A DNA stretch of 64,000 nt from Filomicrobium sp. Its GTDB lineage: Bacteria; Pseudomonadota; Alphaproteobacteria; Rhizobiales; Hyphomicrobiaceae. Both the position numbers and the translations under genes were made by a program. Of this stretch, positions 9,263 through 18,248 are shown in pieces. The stretch's first letter is position 1; each line of letters starts with the position of its first letter. The stretch is taken from contig CP051234.1 in the NCBI GenBank assembly GCA_017792465.1, positions 4,124,501-4,188,500 of the forward strand, given 5' to 3'. Under the pieces are notes generated by a model that saw only the letters and a list, made by a program, of their open reading frames with translations, was not told where the DNA came from and made no database searches.

Positions 9263-9557
9263 GTTCTGATCGAAGTCGGCGTTTGATTTGTCGGTTTCGG
9301 GCAGTCAGCATCGTTGCAGCTAAGTCTGAGAATTGCTTGATTGGCCGCAAACGCCCAGATTTACGGACATATACGTAATTGTCGCACATTAGTTTGAGTA
9401 TTTTGACACCTATGCGACGGTCTGCGAAACGCTATAGTGTTCATCGGAGCGGTGCGGGATCTTATGATCCTATCCAAGAGTTGGCAGAGGGAATGCCTTC
9501 TAATTTCCTGCAAATTCCGGCGTCCGATAACAACGTGAGACCAAAGACTGGGCGGTG

Positions 9558-11486
9558 ATGAGTAACGCTGTGCAACCTTCCCCTAAGCCTCTTCTCGATA
9601 AGATCGACAGTCCGCAGCAATTGCGGGAGTTGCCCGAAAGCGATCTGGAGCAGCTGACGACGGAGCTTAGGCAAGAACTCATCGAAGCGGTTTCTGTCAC
9701 TGGCGGACACTTAGGCGCGGGACTGGGTGTCGTCGAGCTGACGGTGGCGCTGCACTGGGTCTTCAATACGCCGGAAGATCGGCTGATCTGGGATGTCGGT
9801 CACCAGGCCTATCCGCACAAGATTTTAACCGGGCGCAAATCGCGGATCCGGACGCTGAGACAGCCGGGTGGACTATCGGGTTTCACCAAGCGGTCAGAAA
9901 GCGAATACGATCCGTTTGGCGCTGGACACTCATCGACATCGATTTCGGCCGGGCTTGGAATGGCCGTGGCGCGAGACCTGAAGGGTGGAACGAACAACGT
10001 TATCGCGGTTATCGGCGATGGTGCGATGTCGGCGGGGATGGCTTACGAGGCCATCAACAACGCTGGTGCGCGCGATGAGCGTCTGATCGTGATCCTCAAT
10101 GACAACGATATGTCGATTGCGCCGCCGACGGGCGCAATGTCAGCCTATCTGGCGCGTGTGACGTCGAGCGGGCCATATCTTTATGTCCGCGATATCGCCA
10201 AGCAGCTTGCCAAGCGATTGCCGAAGAGCTGGGAACGCCGCGCCGCGCGCGTTGAAGAATACACTCGGCATCTTTGGCAGGGTGGCGCGTGGTTCGAGGA
10301 ACTCGGCTTCTATTACATCGGGCCGATTGACGGACACGATTACAGCCAGCTGCTGCCGGTCTTGAAGAATGTGCGCGACGCCAAGCAGGGTCCGATCCTG
10401 GTTCACGTTGTGACCCGTAAGGGCAAGGGCTACGCGCCGGCTGAAGAATCAGATGACAAGTATCACGGTGTGGCACGCTTCAACGTTGTCACCGGAGCGC
10501 AGGTCAAGGCGCCTTCAAATGCGCCGAGCTACACGAAGGTGTTCGGCGAAAGCCTCGTTCAGGAAGCCCGCGAGGACGACAAGATCGTTGCCATTACCGC
10601 GGCGATGCCGTCCGGCACGGGCGTTGATCTCTTTGGCAAGGAATTTCCGCAGCGCACGTTCGATGTCGGCATTGCCGAGCAGCATGCAGTGACATTCGCT
10701 GCGGGTTTGGCCTCTGAAGGGCTGAAGCCGTTTTGCGCGATCTATTCGACGTTCCTGCAGCGCGCCTACGATCAGGTCGTGCATGACGTTGCCGTCCAGA
10801 ACCTGCCGGTGCGTTTCCCGATCGATCGGGCCGGACTCGTTGGGGCCGATGGATCGACGCACGCCGGGACGTTCGACATTGCCTATCTGGGCTGCCTGCC
10901 GAATATGGTCATCATGGCGGCGGCCGATGAAGCCGAACTGAAACATATGGTTGCAACGTCGGCTGCCTATGACGGCGGCCCGGTTGCGTTCCGCTATCCG
11001 CGCGGCGAAGGCGTTGGCGTTGACATGCCGGAGCGCGGGCAACCGCTGGAAATCGGCCGCGGCCGGGTTCTCCGCGAAGGGACGTCGGTTGCTTTGTTGT
11101 CGCTTGGAACGCGGCTGGCGGATTGCTTGAAGGCTGCCGATCAGCTTGCCGCTTACGGTTTGTCGACGACGGTCGCAGATGCACGTTTTGCCAAGCCGCT
11201 CGACAAGGATCTTGTCACGCAGCTGGCGCGCAATCACGAAGTTCTGGTGACGGTGGAAGAAGGATCTGTCGGCGGGTTCGGTAGCTTTGTGCTGCAACAC
11301 CTGGCTGAGTCGGGCGCCCTCGATAGCGGCCTCAAGGTGCGGCCGATGGTTCTGCCGGATAAGTACCTGGATCACGGCAAGCCCGCGGATATGTACGCGA
11401 GTGCCGGGCTCGATAGCACAGGTATCGTGGCAACCGTCATCAAGGCGCTGGGCCGCGAAGAGGGGGCTGTCGTCGACCGGGCTTGA
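9558..11486 (+). CDS. dxs: 1-deoxy-D-xylulose-5-phosphate synthase
   Basis: DXS condenses pyruvate and glyceraldehyde 3-phosphate, with thiamine diphosphate, as the entry step of the MEP isoprenoid pathway and a source for thiamine and pyridoxal synthesis. The 642-residue protein is the usual length. It shows HxxGH-like GGHLGAGLG near the N-terminus, the ThDP motif starting GDGAMSAG at 153 and closing at LNDNDMSI, and the transketolase-type [16 protein letters not shown] chose the ATG at 9558; an overlapping GTG at 9555 would add one residue. A strong bidirectional hairpin follows the stop. Identification is firm. Confidence 0.96.
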   Translation: MSNAVQPSPKPLLDKIDSPQQLRELPESDLEQLTTELRQELIEAVSVTGGHLGAGLGVVELTVALHWVFNTPEDRLIWDVGHQAYPHKILTGRKSRIRTLRQPGGLSGFTKRSESEYDPFGAGHSSTSISAGLGMAVARDLKGGTNNVIAVIGDGAMSAGMAYEAINNAGARDERLIVILNDNDMSIAPPTGAMSAYLARVTSSGPYLYVRDIAKQLAKRLPKSWERRAARVEEYTRHLWQGGAWFEELGFYYIGPIDGHDYSQLLPVLKNVRDAKQGPILVHVVTRKGKGYAPAEESDDKYHGVARFNVVTGAQVKAPSNAPSYTKVFGESLVQEAREDDKIVAITAAMPSGTGVDLFGKEFPQRTFDVGIAEQHAVTFAAGLASEGLKPFCAIYSTFLQRAYDQVVHDVAVQNLPVRFPIDRAGLVGADGSTHAGTFDIAYLGCLPNMVIMAAADEAELKHMVATSAAYDGGPVAFRYPRGEGVGVDMPERGQPLEIGRGRVLREGTSVALLSLGTRLADCLKAADQLAAYGLSTTVADARFAKPLDKDLVTQLARNHEVLVTVEEGSVGGFGSFVLQHLAESGALDSGLKVRPMVLPDKYLDHGKPADMYASAGLDSTGIVATVIKALGREEGAVVDRA

Positions 11487-11528
11487 GGTTCGCGGTCACG
11501 CTCCTGGGCCAGCATTGCATTCAAACAT

Positions 11529-11565
11529 AAAACGCCTGGGTCGGTTGCCCAGGCGTTTTGTTTTT
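11529..11565. terminator. Bidirectional terminator after dxs
   Basis: A 12-base perfect stem (AAAACGCCTGGG at 11529-11540 pairing with CCCAGGCGTTTT at 11548-11559) has a seven-base loop, followed by a T-rich run to 11565. A-rich sequence on the left makes it work in both directions. It lies between dxs and the convergent secreted-protein gene, so it can end both transcripts. Confidence 0.92.
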
Positions 11566-11593
11566 AGGTGCTGTGAAGTCGCGTTTCAGACGC

Positions 11594-12226
11594 TTACTTC
11601 TTGACGAGATCCGGATAGCGCTTCTTGCATTTCTTCTCGATGAACTCGTTGATTTCTTCGAGCATTTCGCTGTGGAAGAGGCCGACGTTCTTTTCGATCC
11701 AATCGGCGCCGGTGATGACGGCCTTGATGACGGTCGGCGCTTCAACCTTGGTGATGTTGAGCTGGGCTTTGGTGGCTTTGCCGTCTTTGAAGGTGACAAT
11801 CGGGGCCAGCGTCACGTCGATCTTGGTGGGTTCGTCTTTCTGCTCGATCAAGCAGTTGACGGTGTGAGATTCCATTTTGAACGTATGTTCCGGATCAGTC
11901 AGCGAAGAAACGATATTGTCCCGCTTGGCCTTGAGGTCGACCGTGCAGCGGGCGTCGCCGAAGCCCCAGCTCAGGCTTTTGGTGCCAGCGCCTTTTTTGA
12001 TTTTTTCTTTGGCCCAGGTTTTTGAAATATCGCAGGTCAGGTCGTCGCCGGCCTTGTCCTTCGACAGGATCATACCGCAGAGATTGCGCTCGCACGCCTT
12101 GAGGTTTTCTTCTTCGTTCGGGATTTCATCAAGCGCGAACGCCGGTGCTCCCAAAGAGCCGATGCTGAGCGCGAGCGCGCCGAAAATTGTTGCCGCAAAC
12201 TGATTGCGAACGCCAGAAATAGGCAT
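11594..12226 (-). CDS. Secreted six-cysteine protein of unknown function (paralogue A)
   Basis: I do not recognise the family. The 210-residue protein has a clear signal peptide ending near APAFA at residue 31. The mature part carries cysteines spaced as CxxxxC, then single cysteines in LTC, ARC, VNC and KKC. The segment KxWxxxxIKKGAxxKSxSWGFGDAxC and the later FHSEMxxxIN are shared with the neighbouring gene at 12443-13285, so the two are tandem paralogues. The even cysteine count suggests disulphides in the periplasm, or an outer-membrane or cell-surface role. The gene runs minus strand, and its 3' end faces dxs across a shared terminator. The function is open. Confidence 0.85.
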   Translation of the reverse strand: MPISGVRNQFAATIFGALALSIGSLGAPAFALDEIPNEEENLKACERNLCGMILSKDKAGDDLTCDISKTWAKEKIKKGAGTKSLSWGFGDARCTVDLKAKRDNIVSSLTDPEHTFKMESHTVNCLIEQKDEPTKIDVTLAPIVTFKDGKATKAQLNITKVEAPTVIKAVITGADWIEKNVGLFHSEMLEEINEFIEKKCKKRYPDLVKK

Positions 12227-12442
12227 GTTCAGACTTCCCCGTTGTCACAATAGATCAAGCGATTGCGTGCCGGCTGCCGGGTGTGAAAGTCCCGACGGTG
12301 CTCTTTATCTTGGTTCAAGAATAACCGGCGGCGTCGGCTGGTTCTGACAACAATCCGACCGCAATGAGGCAGTGCGAACCAACGTGTGGGTTGTGAACAA
12401 TTACCCAATTATCCGGTGGCGGAACGGGCACACTTTAACCGG

Positions 12443-13285
12443 TCAGTTCGCTAGATCGGGCTTAGGCTTGTCGCCTGATTTTGTGGCATCGGGGGCGGCC
12501 TTTTTGACGTTCGTGTCTTCTTCCTGGTCGTCGGAGCGAGTTTTCGCGCGCGCTCGTTTTTTTTCCTTTTCGATGCGGGCCTGGCGCAGGGCTTTCAGAC
12601 GCTGACGTTTGGCGCGCAGAGCGCGGCCTTTGCGGATGCGTTCCCTGCGTTTTTCGAGAGCCTGCGCACGTGCGCCGTAGCGGCGTTCGCATTTCTGGTA
12701 AACGAATTTATTGATCTGCTTGATCATTTCGGAATGGAAGATGCCGATCGAGTCTTCCAGTTTGGCGGTGGTCCAGACAAACGACGAGAGAGGTTCTGGG
12801 CCTTTGATGTCTTTCAGTTTTATCCAGACCTTCTTGGCGCGACCTTTTTCGAATTTGAGCTTCGGCGCCAGGGTTGCGCGCAGAGGTTTGGTGCCGCTGC
12901 TGGTTTCAACCTTGCAGCTGACGTCATGTGGGCGGACTGTGAATTCGTATTTGGGTTTGGTCAGTGCCTTAACGATATCGCGGCGATTGATGTTGAGATC
13001 GACTTCGCATTGCGCGTCGCCGAAGCCCCAGGACACGGATTTGCTGCTTGCGCCTTTCTTGATGTCCTTGCCGCCCCAGGTTTTTCCCAGATCGCAGCGC
13101 AAAGGACCGGTTGTGGGCTTCTTATCGAGGATTTGCCGGCAAAGCTTTTCCTCGCAATCGCTCAATTTGGCGCTTTCTTCTTCCGCAGGCTCCAATGCCC
13201 AGGCGCTGCAGGCAGATATCGCGACGATCAGGGCTGCGATGCCCAATCGGAGGGCGAACGGCGTGTTGGAGGTTGCTGGCAGCAT
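12443..13285 (-). CDS. Secreted six-cysteine protein with basic tail (paralogue B)
   Basis: This 280-residue protein is the paralogue of the gene at 11594-12226. A signal peptide ends near SAWA at about residue 30. The mature domain repeats the same cysteine positions and the segments IKKGASSKSVSWGFGDAQC and FHSEMIKQIN. It differs by an additional tail of roughly 70 residues that is strongly Arg/Lys-rich (from about 210) and ends in an acidic and Lys/Pro-rich end. That tail could bind polyanions such as nucleic acid, lipopolysaccharide or peptidoglycan (inference). The start at 13285 is an ATG. There are 216 bases between the two paralogues, enough for separate promoters. Confidence 0.83.
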   Translation of the reverse strand: MLPATSNTPFALRLGIAALIVAISACSAWALEPAEEESAKLSDCEEKLCRQILDKKPTTGPLRCDLGKTWGGKDIKKGASSKSVSWGFGDAQCEVDLNINRRDIVKALTKPKYEFTVRPHDVSCKVETSSGTKPLRATLAPKLKFEKGRAKKVWIKLKDIKGPEPLSSFVWTTAKLEDSIGIFHSEMIKQINKFVYQKCERRYGARAQALEKRRERIRKGRALRAKRQRLKALRQARIEKEKKRARAKTRSDDQEEDTNVKKAAPDATKSGDKPKPDLAN

Positions 13286-13509
13286 GAAATACTCTTGGTT
13301 GCATTTGCGAAGCGCCAGTTAAGGCGCCTGATGAGGCGATGGAGAAACCTTTGAATGGCGCGCTGTTATCTTGACAATTCCCGGCGCTTCAACTCTCTAT
13401 TGCCTGTAACCTTGTTGCGGCTAAACGCTGAGCCGGGCAATCTTAGGGCGAAGTAATCGACAGAGCCGCGGACCTTAGAATTCCGCGGCCGAATCTGGGA
13501 GGAGATATC

Positions 13510-13653
13510 ATGAGCGTTGATTTGACGGGCGGTCATCCGGACATGGATTACGACGAGCACCGTCGTACCTACAAAGGCTTTTTGATCGGCGCACAGCTGC
13601 TGATCGCAATTGTTGCTGTGATTTTGGTTGGGATGCTGGTTTTCCTGGTTTGA
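13510..13653 (+). CDS. aa3-type cytochrome c oxidase subunit IV (small protein)
   Basis: A 47-residue protein starts at the ATG at 13510, behind a GGGAGGAG ribosome site. It matches the bacterial aa3-type cytochrome oxidase subunit IV family (PF07835 type): an N-terminal soluble part with HPDMDYDEHRRTYKGF, then one transmembrane helix from about residue 25 to the end. These small proteins associate with the aa3 terminal oxidase in alphaproteobacteria. From memory, the gene is often found next to the transhydrogenase genes, as here, and not with the other oxidase subunits. It is separated from pntAA by 261 bases. Confidence is good because the MDYxEHxxTYxxF core is intact. Confidence 0.85.
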   Translation: MSVDLTGGHPDMDYDEHRRTYKGFLIGAQLLIAIVAVILVGMLVFLV

Positions 13654-13914
13654 TCCCGGAGCGGTTCTCGCCGTTAGACTGAAGTCATCTTGCAGTCATG
13701 GCGTGTCTTCTTCCATGGCACTGCGAGTACTTCCGTCTAATTTGTGCAAAAGTACCGTTGTTTTTGCCTAGGGGTTGGGCAACCTATACTGCAAGGTCGA
13801 AGTTGGGCGCTGTTGGCTATCGGGCCTCGCGCCCATCTCATGCCTGATTTAACCAGCCCTCTCACTTACCCTTCGAGACGCCGTTCCGGCGCACCCAAAT
13901 AACCGGGAAATTCT

Positions 13915-15057
13915 ATGGTCACGATCGCTGTAACGGCTGAGCCTGAAAATGAGCCGCGCGTTGCCATCTCGCCAGACACGGTGAAGAAACTGGTTGCGGC
14001 CAAATGCAAGGTGCGTATCGAGGCTGGGGCAGGCTTGAGCTCAAGCATCGACGATGACGCCTATAAGGCTCAGGGTGCAGAGATATCTGCAAGCGCTGCT
14101 GATGCCGTCAAAGGCGCGGACGTGCTTTTGTGCGTGCGCCGACCGAGCAACGAGACCATTTCCGCGCTGGCGCCTGGAGCCGTCGTGGTGGGGATGCTCG
14201 ATCCGTTCGGCGAGCGATCCGAACTCGAAGCGATGGCGGCCACCAAAGCGCAGCTCTTCTCGATGGAATTTCTGCCGCGTACGACGCGTGCGCAGGCGAT
14301 GGACGTGCTCTCCAGTCAGGCCAACCTTGCCGGTTACAAGTCGGTTGTCGATGCCGCCGCAGAATTCGGCGCCGTGGTGCCGATGATGACGACGCCGGCC
14401 GGTACGGTTCCAGCTGCCAAGGCTTTCATCATGGGGGTCGGCGTTGCCGGTCTGCAGGCGATCGCAACGGCCCGCCGCCTGGGTGCAATCGTGACGGCGA
14501 CCGACGTTCGTCCGGCAACCAAAGAGCAAGTGCAATCGCTTGGCGCGAAGTTCGTCGCGGTTGAAGACGAAGAATTCGCGCAGGCGCAGACGGCCGGCGG
14601 TTACGCCAAGGAAATGTCGGCTGAATACAAGGCCAAACAGGCCGAGCTTGTCGCCAATCACGTCAAGGCGCAGGACATCATCGTCACGACCGCTCTCATC
14701 CCAGGCCGTCCGGCTCCAACGCTTTTGAGCAAAGCGATGGTTGAAACGATGAAGCGCGGTGCGGTGATCGTCGACCTGGCTGCCGAGCGTGGCGGCAACT
14801 GCGAACTGACCGTTCCTGGGCAGACGATCGTGTCCGATAACGGCGTCAAGATTATCGGCAAGCTCAACTATGCCGGTACGGTGCCGGTCAATGCTTCGGG
14901 CCTTTATGCACGCAACCTGTTGTCGTTCCTCAACCTGATGATCGACAAGGATGAAGGCACGCTCAACGTCAACATGGAAGACGATTTGATCCAGGGGACG
15001 CTGATCGCGAAAGATGGGGCGCTTGTGCATCCCAATCTGACCAAAGAGACAGCCTGA
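13915..15057 (+). CDS. pntAA: NAD(P) transhydrogenase subunit alpha part 1
   Basis: This is the soluble NAD(H)-binding domain (dI) of the proton-translocating transhydrogenase, which uses the proton gradient to make NADPH from NADH. The 380-residue protein shows the AlaDH/PNT N-terminal fold and the NAD-binding region with [17 protein letters not shown] (about 177-193). Residues [14 protein letters not shown] follow. In this organism the alpha subunit is split into PntAA and PntAB, as is usual in alphaproteobacteria. The ATG at 13915 fits the family start ([18 protein letters not shown]). The stop at 15057 is followed 75 bases later by pntAB. Confidence 0.95.
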   Translation: MVTIAVTAEPENEPRVAISPDTVKKLVAAKCKVRIEAGAGLSSSIDDDAYKAQGAEISASAADAVKGADVLLCVRRPSNETISALAPGAVVVGMLDPFGERSELEAMAATKAQLFSMEFLPRTTRAQAMDVLSSQANLAGYKSVVDAAAEFGAVVPMMTTPAGTVPAAKAFIMGVGVAGLQAIATARRLGAIVTATDVRPATKEQVQSLGAKFVAVEDEEFAQAQTAGGYAKEMSAEYKAKQAELVANHVKAQDIIVTTALIPGRPAPTLLSKAMVETMKRGAVIVDLAAERGGNCELTVPGQTIVSDNGVKIIGKLNYAGTVPVNASGLYARNLLSFLNLMIDKDEGTLNVNMEDDLIQGTLIAKDGALVHPNLTKETA

Positions 15058-15131
15058 CCGACGAGAATCATCAATGCTGCTGCCTTAGGCTCAAGGCGCG
15101 GCTCTTACCAACTGGCCTGAGGAGTATCCTC

Positions 15132-15530
15132 GTGACACCGAAAACGATCCTTCAGACGCTTATCACGGGTCTTGCCGTCGCGACTTTGGCTGCGACGCCG
15201 GCGTTTGCCGCCGGTGGCGGCGACGTCGATCCGTGGGTCTACCAGATCATGGTTTTCGTGATCGCGATCTTTGTTGGCTATTACGTGGTGTGGAGCGTGA
15301 CGCCTGCTCTTCATACGCCGCTGATGTCGGTGACCAACGCCGTTTCCTCGGTGATCGTCGTTGGTGCGCTTTTGGCTGTTGGCATTTCCGGAGTCGCTGC
15401 CGAGGGCAGCTTAGCGGCAAAAATATTCGGGTTTCTGGCGCTCGTGATGGCGTCGGTCAACATCTTTGGCGGCTTCCTCGTCACCAGCCGGATGCTCGCA
15501 ATGTACAAGAAAAAGGAACCGAAGCGTTGA
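15132..15530 (+). CDS. pntAB: NAD(P) transhydrogenase subunit alpha part 2
   Basis: This small membrane subunit of 132 residues contributes transmembrane helices of the proton channel domain (dII) of transhydrogenase. The sequence begins with a hydrophobic segment ([20 protein letters not shown]) that looks like a signal peptide. Three further spans follow: [37 protein letters not shown] and [23 protein letters not shown] chose the GTG at 15132, since a GAGGAG ribosome site lies ten bases before it. The gene sits between pntAA and pntB with short gaps of 74 and 59 bases, so the three are one operon. Confidence 0.92.
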   Translation: MTPKTILQTLITGLAVATLAATPAFAAGGGDVDPWVYQIMVFVIAIFVGYYVVWSVTPALHTPLMSVTNAVSSVIVVGALLAVGISGVAAEGSLAAKIFGFLALVMASVNIFGGFLVTSRMLAMYKKKEPKR

Positions 15531-15589
15531 GCTTGACCGGTCATCTAATCGTTTCGGCTACCTCGCTACCGTCTGGGGGCAACTGAATT

Positions 15590-17011
15590 ATGCAGGAATT
15601 GATCCCGCCAAACCTCGTCGCGATCTTGTATCTCGTTGCGGGTGTTCTCTTTATCCTCACGCTGCGTGGTCTGTCGCATCCGGAGACGTCGCGACAGGGC
15701 AATCTCTACGGCATGATCGGCATGACGCTTGCCGTTGTGGTGACGCTGACGCAGCTGCCTGGGATTGGCGACTGGACGACGTTGTTGCTGATCCTTCTCG
15801 GCCTTGCTGTCGGTGGTGGCATCGGCGCGAAGATCGCGCGAGATATCCCGATGACGTCGATGCCGGAACTCGTTGCGGCGTTTCACTCGCTCGTCGGTCT
15901 GGCAGCCGTCTGCGTTGCAGCCGGAGCGCTTTATGCGCCGGAAGCCTTCCACATCGGAACGCCTGGAAACATCAAGGCCTCGAGCCTTCTTGAAATGTCG
16001 CTTGGAACGGCGATCGGTGCCATCACCTTCACGGGCTCGGTGATCGCATTCGCCAAGTTGTCGGGTCGCATGTCGGGCGCGCCGATCATTTTGCCGATGC
16101 GCCATGTGGTGAATATCGCGATCTTCGTTGCGATCGTCGTGCTCATCGTCCTGCTGATGCAGTCGGGCGGCAACAAGACGTACTTCTGGCTCGTCACGGC
16201 GCTGTCGCTGTTGATCGGCGTTCTCATCATCATCCCGATCGGCGGCGCGGACATGCCGGTCGTCGTTTCGATGCTGAACTCTTATTCCGGCTGGGCGGCT
16301 GCCGGTATCGGCTTCACGCTGGGCAACATCGCGCTCATCATTACCGGTGCGCTGGTTGGCTCGTCGGGTGCGATCCTGTCCTACATCATGTGTAAGGGCA
16401 TGAACCGCTCCTTCATCTCGGTGATCCTCGGCGGCTTCGGCGGCGAGACGGCTGCTGCGGCTGGCGGTGACGGTGAACAGAAGCCGGCCAAGATCGGTGG
16501 TGCGGAAGATGCTGCCTACATCCTGAAGAACGCTCAGAAGGTGATCATCGTGCCGGGTTACGGCATGGCTGTTGCCCAGGCTCAGCACGCGTTGCGTGAA
16601 ATGGCCGAAGCACTCAAGGAAGAGGGTGTTGAGGTTTCCTACGCCATCCACCCTGTTGCTGGTCGTATGCCGGGACATATGAACGTGCTGCTTGCCGAAG
16701 CGAACGTCCCCTACGACGAAGTGTTCGAGCTGGAAGACATCAACTCGGAATTCTCCCAGACTGACGCCGTCTATGTCATCGGCGCCAACGACGTCGTCAA
16801 CCCGGCGGCCGAAGACGACCCGTCTTCTCCGATCTACGGCATGCCGGTGCTACAGATCTGGAAAGCCGGAACGGTGCTCTTCAATAAGCGCTCGCTGGCT
16901 TCAGGCTATGCCGGTATCGACAACCCTGTCTTCTATCGCGACAACACCATCATGGTGCTGGGCGATGCGAAGAAGATGACCGAGTCAATTGCCAAGGCAG
17001 TGCAGGATTAA
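15590..17011 (+). CDS. pntB: NAD(P) transhydrogenase subunit beta
   Basis: PntB carries membrane helices of the proton channel and the C-terminal NADP(H)-binding domain (dIII). The 473-residue protein begins with about nine hydrophobic spans up to roughly residue 270. The dIII fold follows, with VIIVPGYGMAVAQAQH (about 318), HPVAGRMPGHMNVLL, IGANDVVNPAA and the conserved end GYAGIDNPVFYRDNT. It ends in GDAKKMTESIAKAVQD. Those last 17 codons recur, nearly base for base, at the end of the next hydrolase gene (see findings). A terminator follows. The gene is intact and of normal length. Confidence 0.96.
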   Translation: MQELIPPNLVAILYLVAGVLFILTLRGLSHPETSRQGNLYGMIGMTLAVVVTLTQLPGIGDWTTLLLILLGLAVGGGIGAKIARDIPMTSMPELVAAFHSLVGLAAVCVAAGALYAPEAFHIGTPGNIKASSLLEMSLGTAIGAITFTGSVIAFAKLSGRMSGAPIILPMRHVVNIAIFVAIVVLIVLLMQSGGNKTYFWLVTALSLLIGVLIIIPIGGADMPVVVSMLNSYSGWAAAGIGFTLGNIALIITGALVGSSGAILSYIMCKGMNRSFISVILGGFGGETAAAAGGDGEQKPAKIGGAEDAAYILKNAQKVIIVPGYGMAVAQAQHALREMAEALKEEGVEVSYAIHPVAGRMPGHMNVLLAEANVPYDEVFELEDINSEFSQTDAVYVIGANDVVNPAAEDDPSSPIYGMPVLQIWKAGTVLFNKRSLASGYAGIDNPVFYRDNTIMVLGDAKKMTESIAKAVQD

Positions 17012-17143
17012 GTGGTCGAACCGACCGGATCAGCTCCGTCCCAGCCTGGCCTGGACTGGTAACTCCGGACGGTGAGTCAGCCGGCTCAAGGGCCAGAGGT
17101 CCTTGGCTACACAATCCTGCCAAGTTCACTTCCAAATGTTGCA

Positions 17144-17179
17144 CCGATGGACGGTTCGTACCGTCCATCGGTTTTTTTT
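17144..17179 (+). terminator. Rho-independent terminator after pntB
   Basis: A perfect 11-base stem (CCGATGGACGG at 17144-17154 with CCGTCCATCGG at 17161-17171) encloses the loop TTCGTA and is followed by eight T residues. It closes the pnt operon. A hairpin of the same design follows the next gene, at 18186-18219. Confidence 0.95.
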
Positions 17180-17186
17180 ATGCGCG

Positions 17187-18059
17187 ATGTGGTTTTGGAA
17201 ATTGATGCTTTCACGCTTCGTCAAGCTTGGGGTGCTTGGTCTCGCAGGGACATACGTTATTGCTCTCGCCGTTACCTTTGCAATACAGCGCGACCTTATC
17301 TATTTCCGGGAAATGTCGTCCAAGCTCAGAGAGCCGGGAGTGCTTGCCATTGCCGGATCGACCCGGGTTACAATTCCAACGAATGATGGCGAGAAGCTTG
17401 CCGGCTGGTATTTGCCGCCGCGAGATGAAGCTGGCCCCGTTTTTTTGTTCTTTCACGGCAAGGGTGGCGGGTTAGAACGAAAAACGCAGCGTTGGGCGGC
17501 AATCTCTGGGCACGGTGCTGGTGTTCTGGCGATTTCGTATCGGGGTTATCCCGGCTCGACTGGTTCGCCGAGCGAAAAGGGCCTCTACGAAGATGCGCGC
17601 TCTGCATACGCGTGGCTAAGACAGAAATTCGAGCCAGCAGATATCGTGTTGCACGGGCTGTCTCTGGGAACCGGTGTCGCAGCGAAGCTGGCGGCCGAAG
17701 TCGATGCGCGCGCACTCATTCTGGAAGCGCCATATACAGCGCTTGTCGACGTTGCTGGAGACCGTCATCCCTATTTTCCAGTTTCGTTTTTGATGTGGGA
17801 TCAATTTCCAACTCGGGACATAATTGCGAAAATCGATATGCCTCTCCTGATTGTTCATGGCGATCAAGACAGGGTGATTCCCCTGGATCACGCCCGCAGA
17901 CTCTTCGAGCTGGCTCATGAGCCCAAGAAGCTCGTTGTGATGAGGGGTGGTCGTCACAATTCGCTGTCGCGGGATGGCATGTACGCGTTTGTTTGGTCGT
18001 TTCTGGCTGGCGATGCGAAGAAGATGACCGAGGCGATTGCGAAGGCAGTGCAGGAATAG
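17187..18059 (+). CDS. Alpha/beta hydrolase with PntB-derived C-terminal tail
   Basis: This serine hydrolase of the BEM46/ABHD13 type has 290 residues. An N-terminal transmembrane anchor (about residues 10-28, KLGVLGLAGTYVIALAVTF) precedes the catalytic domain. The nucleophile is the Ser in GLSLGTG. The acid is probably the Asp of HGDQDRVIPL and the base the His of GGRHNSL. HGKGG is the oxyanion segment. The closest relative here is the next gene, with roughly 70% identity by eye. The C-terminus departs from that relative after SFL and instead reads GDAKKMTEAIAKAVQE, the PntB tail. Codon use is less GC-rich than its neighbours. I chose the ATG at 17187, just after the pntB terminator; an ATG at 17208 is possible. 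Substrate unknown. Confidence 0.82.
   Translation: MWFWKLMLSRFVKLGVLGLAGTYVIALAVTFAIQRDLIYFREMSSKLREPGVLAIAGSTRVTIPTNDGEKLAGWYLPPRDEAGPVFLFFHGKGGGLERKTQRWAAISGHGAGVLAISYRGYPGSTGSPSEKGLYEDARSAYAWLRQKFEPADIVLHGLSLGTGVAAKLAAEVDARALILEAPYTALVDVAGDRHPYFPVSFLMWDQFPTRDIIAKIDMPLLIVHGDQDRVIPLDHARRLFELAHEPKKLVVMRGGRHNSLSRDGMYAFVWSFLAGDAKKMTEAIAKAVQE
18009..18059 (+). repeat. Partial duplicate of the 3' end of pntB (pntB copy 16961-17011)
   Basis: The 51 bases that end the first hydrolase gene match the last 51 bases of pntB at 46 positions, in the same frame and with the stop codon aligned. The first 24 bases are identical. The preceding sequence differs. This marks a duplication junction between pntB and the hydrolase. 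Confidence 0.9.
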
Positions 18060-18185
18060 GAGCTGAGGGCATACTGCCAGGACTCGATGTTCTGGCCGGC
18101 TTTTCGGTGTGCTGTTTATTTGCAGTTTGCATCCGTGCTGATCTGACGTCACAATTTACTGCGAATGTCTCACTCTTGAGCGAAG

Positions 18186-18219
18186 CCGATGGGGGCTATG
18201 CTGCGCCCATCGGTTTTTT
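18186..18219 (+). terminator. Rho-independent terminator between the two hydrolases
   Basis: A stem of CCGATGGG (18186-18193) with CCCATCGG (18206-18213) is followed by TTTTTT. Apart from the loop it has the same stem ends (CCGATGG...CCATCGG) as the pntB terminator, and it probably derives from it by duplication. Confidence 0.9.
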
Positions 18220-18248
18220 GTTGCGTGCATTGGTTTGGGTTGAGGTGG

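Noticed and set aside
9402-9440. TTGACA and TATAGT elements upstream of dxs, as a sigma-70 promoter
   Set aside because: The two elements are about 24 bases apart, too far for a standard promoter, so no promoter is claimed.
15566-16678. Minus-strand open frame opposite pntB
   Set aside because: It has the same charged, repetitive composition typical of an antisense shadow of a membrane protein; pntB is certain.
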